Shown piece after piece: positions 58,883-64,000 of a stretch of DNA of 64,000 nt. The translations under genes and the position numbers were made by a program. Position 1 is the stretch's first letter; each line of letters begins with the position of its first letter. Below the pieces are notes generated by a model. It ran no database searches. It had not been told where the DNA came from and saw only the letters and a program-made list of their open reading frames with translations. Source of the DNA: Streptomycetaceae bacterium. Lineage in GTDB: Bacteria; Actinomycetota; Actinomycetes; Nanopelagicales; Nanopelagicaceae. The stretch is from positions 40,430-104,429 of the forward strand of contig QYPG01000028.1 in NCBI GenBank assembly GCA_007279945.1, read 5' to 3'.

Positions 58883-59443
58883 ATGACGATTGCCGTATAC
58901 GGTCACCTAAGCGCCGACCCTGCTGCCGTAGCCGAGGTATTTGGCGGGGCTCTTGCGGTCGGCGCTAATCCTGAGGCCGATTGCGCAATTTTTGTGATCA
59001 ACCCAGCTATGGGGATCGATCAAGCAACAATCGATGTCTGGCAAAGTGTCGATGAGTTTCAAACTCCACGGCTAGTAGTTGTCACACAACTTGCCGACTC
59101 GACTGCCGATTTTGATGATGCAGTGATGCTAGCTAATCGAGTATTTGACCAGGTGGCAACGCCATATTTAGTTCTTCACGATGAGGCGGGCCTACCGTGC
59201 GCATTGATTTCGCTGCAAACAATGCGCGTAATCGATTACAACACAGATCCTGCGACTGATCAGCCATGTGATTCTGAACATGAAACTTTGGTGCAAGAGT
59301 TTAGAGATGAATACTTAGAGCTCAATGAATCTCTCGGGTTAGGTGCATTTGAGGCCGGACTTCTTTTTCCCGCGATTCCATTGTGGATTGAAAAAGGAAT
59401 TGGCGTGGACATCGTTCGTGAATACTTAGGAAAACTTAATTAA
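58883..59443 (+). CDS. EF-G G-domain-like protein lacking the P-loop
   Basis: The 186-residue protein is not a standard family member, but several blocks align with the GTPase domain of elongation factor G in order: ADCAIFVINPAMGIDQATID (EF-G: ADgavlVVdAvaGve-pQT), TPRLVVVTQLAD with ADFDDA, PYLVLHDEAGLPCALISL, and at the C-terminus LLFPAIPLWIEKGIGVDIV. The P-loop and the NKxD motif are missing (VTQLAD at that place), so GTP binding is unlikely. A GTG at 58862 could add seven residues. It is the only plus-strand gene between pgsA and HIT. Confidence 0.72.
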   Translation: MTIAVYGHLSADPAAVAEVFGGALAVGANPEADCAIFVINPAMGIDQATIDVWQSVDEFQTPRLVVVTQLADSTADFDDAVMLANRVFDQVATPYLVLHDEAGLPCALISLQTMRVIDYNTDPATDQPCDSEHETLVQEFRDEYLELNESLGLGAFEAGLLFPAIPLWIEKGIGVDIVREYLGKLN

Positions 59444-59445
59444 AC

Positions 59446-59967
59446 CTACCAAGCTTGCGCAATCTCATCTCTGGTTAACATCAATAACTGCGGAAGCACT
59501 TTCGTCTTACCAATAATAGGCATGAAATTCGCATCTCCACTCCAGCGTGGTACGACATGTTGATGAATGTGCTCGGCAACTCCAGCCCCTGATACTGCAC
59601 CTTGGTTCATTCCTAAGTTAAATCCTGCCGGCGATGAAACTTTTCGAATAGTTTTCATTGCATGTGAACTGAGTTCCGAGATTTCATTCCTCTCGTCGTT
59701 AGATAAATCGGTGAGATCGGCAACATGTCGGTAGGTACACACCAAGAGATGCCCTGGGTTATATGGATACAAATTCATTACTACAAATGCACGGACGCCG
59801 CGGAAAACAATTAATCCATCTTGATCCTTCAGTTGTGGAATTCGACAGAAGGGGCACTCAATATCATTACCCTCTAGTGGGCGATTTTCACCGCGTAGAT
59901 AATCTAGGCGGTGGGGCGCCCATAACCGTTGCCAGCCATCGGGCATTCCACCACCATCAATTGTCAT
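59446..59967 (-). CDS. HIT-family diadenosine tetraphosphate phosphorylase-like protein
   Basis: Nucleotide-binding hydrolase or phosphorylase of 173 residues. The histidine triad is HIHQHVVPRW and a CPFCRI zinc pair lies near residue 38. The block QRLWAPHRLDYL resembles the mycobacterial Ap4A phosphorylase encoded beside thrS. The start at 59967 fits a spacing of 3 nt after the thrS stop; the ATG at residue 8 is possible. Its stop is 2 nt from the opposing gene. Confidence 0.88.
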   Translation of the reverse strand: MTIDGGGMPDGWQRLWAPHRLDYLRGENRPLEGNDIECPFCRIPQLKDQDGLIVFRGVRAFVVMNLYPYNPGHLLVCTYRHVADLTDLSNDERNEISELSSHAMKTIRKVSSPAGFNLGMNQGAVSGAGVAEHIHQHVVPRWSGDANFMPIIGKTKVLPQLLMLTRDEIAQAW

Positions 59968-59970
59968 TCA

Positions 59971-61959
59971 TCAAACCTGAGTCCGGTCAGAGACGATCTT
60001 CTTAATTTGCGCAATTGCATCGGCGATTGGAATTCCATTTTTTTGCTCACCATTTCGATAACGGAATGACACGGCCTTAGCCACTTGATCTTCCTCGCCA
60101 GCGATCACCATAAAAGGAATCTTCTGAAGTTGGGCGTTACGAACCTTTTTCTGCATGCGATCATCAGAGCTATCTAGCTCAGCACGGATTCCAGCACTAC
60201 GCATCTGCTTAATGACATCGGCTAAGTAATCGGCAAAAGCATCCGCGACTGGAATACCAATAGCTTGAACTGGCGCTAACCATGGTGGAAACGCACCTGC
60301 ATAATGCTCAGTGAGCACACCAAAAAAGCGCTCAATCGAACCAAAGAGTGCACGGTGAATCATCACTGGACGTTGGCGAGATCCATCTGCAGCGGCGAAT
60401 TCAAGTTCAAACCTCGCCGGAAGTTGGAAATCCACTTGGATTGTAGACATCTGCCATGTGCGACCAATTGCATCTTTTGCTTGAACCGAAATCTTTGGAC
60501 CATAGAAAGCTGCGCCGCCTTCATCTAATACAAGCTCTAAGTTCTGTGCGCTTGCAGCTTTACGTAAAGCCTCGGTCGCCTCGGCCCAGTCGCTATCTTC
60601 GCCCACAGATTTTTCGGGATTTCGAGTAGAGAGCTCCAAATAGAAATCATTAAGACCATAATCTCGCAGAAGATTGAGTACGAAAGTTAGCAGTGAATCT
60701 AATTCATCTACCATCTGTTCTTTAGTGCAGTAAATGTGTGCATCATCTTGGGTAAATCCACGAGCGCGAGTAATGCCATGAAGAACGCCCGATTTTTCAT
60801 AACGATAAACGGTCCCAAATTCAAATAAACGCAATGGAAGCTCGCGATAGGAACGTCCACGTGAGCGATAAATAAGATTGTGGAATGGGCAGTTCATCGG
60901 TTTCATGTAGTACTGCTGCCCTGCACGTTTAATTGTTCCATCGGCGTGCAGTTCTTCATCCAAAATCATGGGTGGATACATGCCTTCGGCATACCACTGC
61001 AAATGTCCAGAGGTTTCAAAGAGTGCGGCCTTCGTTAAATGCGGAGAATAGACAAACTCATAACCCTCATCTTCATGGCGTTTGCGTGAGTAATCCTCCA
61101 TTGCTCGACGAACGATTCCGCCCTTGGGATGAAAGACTGCTAAACCTGAGCCAATCTCTTCTGGGAATGAAAAGAGATCGAGTTCTGTACCTAGTCGACG
61201 GTGATCTCGCTTTTCAGCTTCGGCCAAAAGCTCCAAATAACCATTGAGTTCATCTTGTGAAGGCCATGCCGTTCCATAGATTCGTTGGAGCATGGGATTC
61301 TTTTCAGAGCCGCGCCAATATGCCGCTGCTGTGCGCATTAATTTAAAGGCGGGAATATTTTTTGTTGATGGCAGATGCGGGCCACGACATAAGTCGCTCC
61401 ACACTGGATTGCCATCACGACCCAAATTGTCATAGATAGTTAACTCTGCCCCACCCACTTCAACGCTAGCTTCTTCGCCGGCAGAACCTTTAATACCGAT
61501 GAGCTCGCATTTATATGGTTCATGAGCGAGTTCCTTGAGCGCATCAGCCTCAGTTGTAACGCGACGACGAAAACGTTGACCTTCTTTAACTATCTTACGC
61601 ATGGCACTTTCAATCTTTATAAGATCATCGGGATTGAAAGTATTTGCTGGGTCGAAGTCGTAATAAAAACCATCTTTGATTGGTGGGCCGATACCAAGAC
61701 GAGTGTTTGCATAAACTTCTTGCACTGCTTGAGCCATCACGTGCGCAGTTGAATGTCGCAAAACTGCCAGACCATCAGGAGATGAAATAGATACGCTCTC
61801 TACAGCATCGCCCTCAACAAGATCTGTCCAAAGATCCCTGAGTGCGCCATTAATCCGTGCGACGACAATATCTTTATTTTCGGCAAATAGATGGGTGGGG
61901 CGAATATCGGACTCTACCGATTGTGCCTGACCATCTACCGTGATATTTATCGTTGACAT
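59971..61959 (-). CDS. thrS: Threonyl-tRNA synthetase
   Basis: Class II synthetase of 662 residues: an N-terminal TGS domain, an editing domain ([14 protein letters not shown]), class II motif 2 with the zinc-binding [13 protein letters not shown], and a C-terminal anticodon domain. All parts are complete. The start is 4 nt from the pabBC stop. No T-box leader is seen upstream. Confidence 0.97.
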   Translation of the reverse strand: MSTINITVDGQAQSVESDIRPTHLFAENKDIVVARINGALRDLWTDLVEGDAVESVSISSPDGLAVLRHSTAHVMAQAVQEVYANTRLGIGPPIKDGFYYDFDPANTFNPDDLIKIESAMRKIVKEGQRFRRRVTTEADALKELAHEPYKCELIGIKGSAGEEASVEVGGAELTIYDNLGRDGNPVWSDLCRGPHLPSTKNIPAFKLMRTAAAYWRGSEKNPMLQRIYGTAWPSQDELNGYLELLAEAEKRDHRRLGTELDLFSFPEEIGSGLAVFHPKGGIVRRAMEDYSRKRHEDEGYEFVYSPHLTKAALFETSGHLQWYAEGMYPPMILDEELHADGTIKRAGQQYYMKPMNCPFHNLIYRSRGRSYRELPLRLFEFGTVYRYEKSGVLHGITRARGFTQDDAHIYCTKEQMVDELDSLLTFVLNLLRDYGLNDFYLELSTRNPEKSVGEDSDWAEATEALRKAASAQNLELVLDEGGAAFYGPKISVQAKDAIGRTWQMSTIQVDFQLPARFELEFAAADGSRQRPVMIHRALFGSIERFFGVLTEHYAGAFPPWLAPVQAIGIPVADAFADYLADVIKQMRSAGIRAELDSSDDRMQKKVRNAQLQKIPFMVIAGEEDQVAKAVSFRYRNGEQKNGIPIADAIAQIKKIVSDRTQV

Positions 61960-61963
61960 GTGC

Positions 61964-63709
61964 CTAGCCTACCGAATGAAGTCGGACCATCGCCTTTATT
62001 TCGGCAACGAAGGCATGTGATGGCTGTAATGGACGGCCTTGTATAGCGTGAACTTCTTGCGCGATTCGAAGGCTACTGAGCAGAATTGCTGCGGTGATCT
62101 CGTCAATTCTTGCAAGGGGTATCGATTGAATATGAACATCGCAGTTTTCATTTACCAGATCTCGCATAATTCCAGGCAAGACTCCATCACTTAATGGTGG
62201 AGTAACCCACTGCCCATCGATGCGCACAATGATGTTGGAAACCGCACCCTCGCAAATATTTCCTTCGGTATTACAAACAATCGTCTCGTCAAAGCCCAAT
62301 AATCGTGCCTCTTCCAAAATGGATAGGCGATGTTCATATGGATAGCTCTTCAAGGTTGCTCCATGAGAAATAAGGGCTTCAGGGTGAATGCCTACGTTGG
62401 CAGAGGTGATGACAGGTTGGTAAGCAAGATGGACTGCAGCCCATTGGCCACTTTTATCGAATGAAACTCTTAACAGACCATCGTCGTGCGGTTCGCACGC
62501 TAGTAATGTGGTGATGGATTCTTTGACAACATCTACTACTGGAATCGCAATAGCAGACAATGCGGCACTTTGGTATCCACGTTGTAAGTGAAGACCAAGC
62601 GCATAGGGCTGCCCGTTAACCGTTCGTATAGTTTCAAAAATCCCAGCACCAATAAGCCAACCCAATTCGTTGCACGGTGTTTTTTCAATATCAACGAGTT
62701 CACCGTTAAATATAATCTTCATCCAAGTTCTCCCCCCCGCGATAGAAATCAAACGACGTGCCTTTAACTGGGTTTCTTCCCACTCACTAAGGGGGTCGCT
62801 CGACCAGGTGATTCCAGCACCGGTGCCAAAACGAAGCGCGTCATCCTTAAAAAATATCCGAATAGCAACTGATAATTCGCAGACGTCGCCTTGTACCCAT
62901 CCTGAGATGCCGCAATACGGGCCGCGTTTGCCCTCATTATCTTCGATAACTGAAATAGCCGAGGACTTAGGCGCTCCACTTATCGATCCAGGAGGATGAA
63001 GTTTTGCAATAATTTCGCTCCAACTAATGCCGCTCCTCAACTCACCTTCTATATCTGACACTAAATGCACTAATCCGGGATGCGATTCTGATGCTAATAA
63101 GCGTGGAACCGTAACGGAACCGCTCCTACAAATTGCCCCTAAATCATTTCTCATCAAATCGACAATCATGATATTTTCAGCGATATCTTTTGCGCCAAAA
63201 TGAGTCTGACCTGGCAGCTGTGTTCCCTTAATTGGAGAAGTACGCATGTGGTTACCTGTGCGAGATAAGAAAAGTTCCGGCGAGGCAGATGCGATATTTA
63301 ATCCGGGGATTTCCAAATAGGAGGCCCACGGTGCGGGATTATTTTTTAATATCTCTGAAAACAATCCGCGCAGATTTATCGAAGGATCAATCTCGTGCCG
63401 CAACTCTCGGCAAGCATTTACTTGATACACCCAACCTTCTGAAATATGGCGCTGTATTTTTTCAACATATGCCATGTAATCATCCTGGCTCTTAGATGAT
63501 GACCACATGCCGACTAGAGGTTCCCACGCTTGGAATGGGAACTGCGAACTTACAACCGTTGCAAATTTTGCTGCGGTGAACTCGCCTTCAAAAGTTGTAG
63601 AGACCGCCCAGAATCCGCCATCATCTAAAGCTGCAGGGTCATGTGAGATCTCAATCAAATCGGTGGCCAGACGCCCATTCATCCAGAAGTTGGCTTCACC
63701 GCTGTTCAC
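61964..63709 (-). CDS. pabBC: Fused aminodeoxychorismate synthase component I / aminodeoxychorismate lyase
   Basis: Two steps of p-aminobenzoate synthesis in one 581-residue protein. The N-terminal PabB domain (about 1-320) has the SPIKGT loop with the chorismate-reactive Lys, [15 protein letters not shown], and [14 protein letters not shown]. The C-terminal PabC domain (from about 325, [12 protein letters not shown]) is a PLP-dependent class IV aminotransferase fold with the conserved [12 protein letters not shown]ys region and [12 protein letters not shown]. No amidotransferase (pabA) is nearby. Substrate chorismate is made by the aro genes in this window. Confidence 0.92.
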   Translation of the reverse strand: MNSGEANFWMNGRLATDLIEISHDPAALDDGGFWAVSTTFEGEFTAAKFATVVSSQFPFQAWEPLVGMWSSSKSQDDYMAYVEKIQRHISEGWVYQVNACRELRHEIDPSINLRGLFSEILKNNPAPWASYLEIPGLNIASASPELFLSRTGNHMRTSPIKGTQLPGQTHFGAKDIAENIMIVDLMRNDLGAICRSGSVTVPRLLASESHPGLVHLVSDIEGELRSGISWSEIIAKLHPPGSISGAPKSSAISVIEDNEGKRGPYCGISGWVQGDVCELSVAIRIFFKDDALRFGTGAGITWSSDPLSEWEETQLKARRLISIAGGRTWMKIIFNGELVDIEKTPCNELGWLIGAGIFETIRTVNGQPYALGLHLQRGYQSAALSAIAIPVVDVVKESITTLLACEPHDDGLLRVSFDKSGQWAAVHLAYQPVITSANVGIHPEALISHGATLKSYPYEHRLSILEEARLLGFDETIVCNTEGNICEGAVSNIIVRIDGQWVTPPLSDGVLPGIMRDLVNENCDVHIQSIPLARIDEITAAILLSSLRIAQEVHAIQGRPLQPSHAFVAEIKAMVRLHSVG

Positions 63710-63738
63710 AGCAGAACGCTATCGATTTACTACCCACT

Positions 63739-63768
63739 TTGGCGCTTATGCCCTACCTACGATAGATT
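63739..63768 (+). promoter_or_regulatory. Candidate promoter for the tRNA genes
   Basis: TTGGCG (63739-63744) matches the -35 consensus at four of six bases, and TAGATT (63763-63768) fits a -10 box after an 18-nt spacer. Transcription would start about 63775, a few bases before tRNA-Gly. The promoter lies in the 69-nt gap that also must serve pabBC on the other strand. Confidence 0.4.
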
Positions 63769-63778
63769 TTCCCTCCTC

Positions 63779-63851
63779 GCGGACGTAGCGCAGTTGGTAG
63801 CGCGGAACCTTGCCAAGGTTCAGGTCGCCGGTTCGAACCCGGTCGTCCGCT
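63779..63851 (+). tRNA. tRNA-Gly (anticodon GCC)
   Basis: A 73-nt cloverleaf. The acceptor stem GCGGACG pairs with CGTCCGC and T63851 is the discriminator. The D arm has AGTTGGTAG, the anticodon loop TTGCCAA carries GCC, and the T arm has the standard GGTTCGAACC core. CCA is not encoded, since the next bases are CTG. Confidence 0.96.
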
Positions 63852-63880
63852 CTGATAAATCGCCGTGGCGATGTGTAATT

Positions 63881-63951
63881 GGTCGGGTGGCCGAGAGGCC
63901 AGGCAAGGGACTGCAAATCCCTCTACACGGGTTCAAATCCCGTCCCGACCT
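63881..63951 (+). tRNA. tRNA-Cys (anticodon GCA)
   Basis: A 71-nt cloverleaf. GGTCGGG pairs with CCCGACC, the anticodon loop CTGCAAA carries GCA between the AGGGA/TCCCT stem, and the T arm has GGGTTCAAATCCC. The discriminator is T63951, as required for tRNA-Cys, and the genome encodes CCA next (63952-63954). It lies 29 nt after tRNA-Gly, so the two are probably one transcript. Confidence 0.96.
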
Positions 63952-63988
63952 CCATTATTAGATAAGAAGATGTGGAAGGCTTCATCCC

Positions 63989-64000
63989 ATGAACGATTCA
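63989..64000 (+). CDS. Possible start of a gene cut by the right edge
   Basis: The final bases include ATG at 63989 preceded by GGAAGG with a 9-nt spacer, which could open a protein beginning MNDS. An ATG at 63970 in another frame is also open to the edge. Only a handful of codons are visible, so no product can be named and this may not be a gene. Confidence 0.3.

Noticed and set aside
58838..58906. Longer PgsA form
   Set aside because: It would overlap the opposing gene's start, and the residues are not typical; the ATG at 58837 fits the family.
61960..61963. T-box leader upstream of thrS
   Set aside because: The gap to pabBC is only 4 nt, and no T-box consensus was noticed upstream of alaS, aspS or hisS.
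1..64000. CRISPR arrays, insertion sequences, prophage genes or toxin-antitoxin pairs
   Set aside because: No regularly spaced repeats, transposase or integrase motifs were seen, and all longer open frames belong to recognisable cellular genes or their shadows.

Overview
The window is chromosomal DNA of a small-genome actinobacterium. Gene content and order are actinobacterial: a bldD homologue beside pyrR, an actinobacterial integration host factor (mIHF) domain at gmk, a degenerate PriA, phosphatidylinositol mannoside genes (pgsA, patA, pimA), and the thrS-HIT-pgsA ... pdxST-yebC-ruvCAB-secDF-rel ... hisS-aspS-alaS-ruvX-mltG-aroE ... aroCKBQ-efp-nusB order known from Mycobacterium and Streptomyces. 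The base composition looks mid-40s % G+C by eye, far below those genera. There is almost no intergenic DNA, stop codons overlap and fused genes occur. This fits the streamlined freshwater acI group (Nanopelagicales, Candidatus Planktophila-like). That placement is inference; no rRNA gene is present to confirm it.

Layout. 1-7.1 kb is mixed-strand: a surface-polysaccharide acyltransferase cut by the left edge, thymidine kinase, a zinc alcohol dehydrogenase, two small membrane proteins and a purine permease ending in the only strong hairpin terminator seen; uracil-DNA glycosylase and an ABC ATPase face it. serB (+) runs into hisG. From 9.2 to 29.6 kb, twenty genes are read leftward without a break: pyrR-pyrB-pyrC-carA-carB-pyrK-pyrD-pyrF (the complete route to UMP except the orotate phosphoribosyltransferase), mIHF-gmk fusion, rpoZ, coaBC, metK, priA, def, fmt, rsmB, rpe, pnuC, hisE, hisG. 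Upstream of pyrR lie a probable extended -10 promoter and a PyrR-binding hairpin that would cover part of the pyrR ribosome binding site.

A divergent bldD homologue (29.7 kb, +) converges on nusB. From 43.9 to 30.2 kb a second leftward run carries an MBL hydrolase, hisS, aspS, a DUF948 protein, alaS, ruvX, mltG, aroE, a prepilin peptidase, aroC, aroK, aroB, aroQ, efp and nusB. A DUF349 protein (44-45.3 kb, +) converges on rel. A third leftward run (58.8-45.3 kb) holds pgsA, patA, pimA, a LemA-like protein, a DUF3048 lipoprotein, pdxS, pdxT, yebC, ruvC, ruvA, ruvB, secD, secF and rel. A rightward gene for a protein resembling an EF-G GTPase domain without a P-loop separates it from HIT, thrS and a fused pabB-pabC. 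tRNA-Gly(GCC) and tRNA-Cys(GCA) close the window, with a possible gene start at the very end.

Together the genes cover pyrimidine, aromatic, pyridoxal-phosphate and part of folate synthesis, four aminoacyl-tRNA synthetases, formyl-methionine handling, recombination, Sec export and the stringent response. No CRISPR array, insertion sequence, phage gene or rRNA was seen, and no gene-free stretch reaches 300 bases. The items most worth following are the mIHF-Gmk fusion, the P-loop-less EF-G-like protein, the PyrR leader and the BldD homologue that keeps the c-di-GMP signature.
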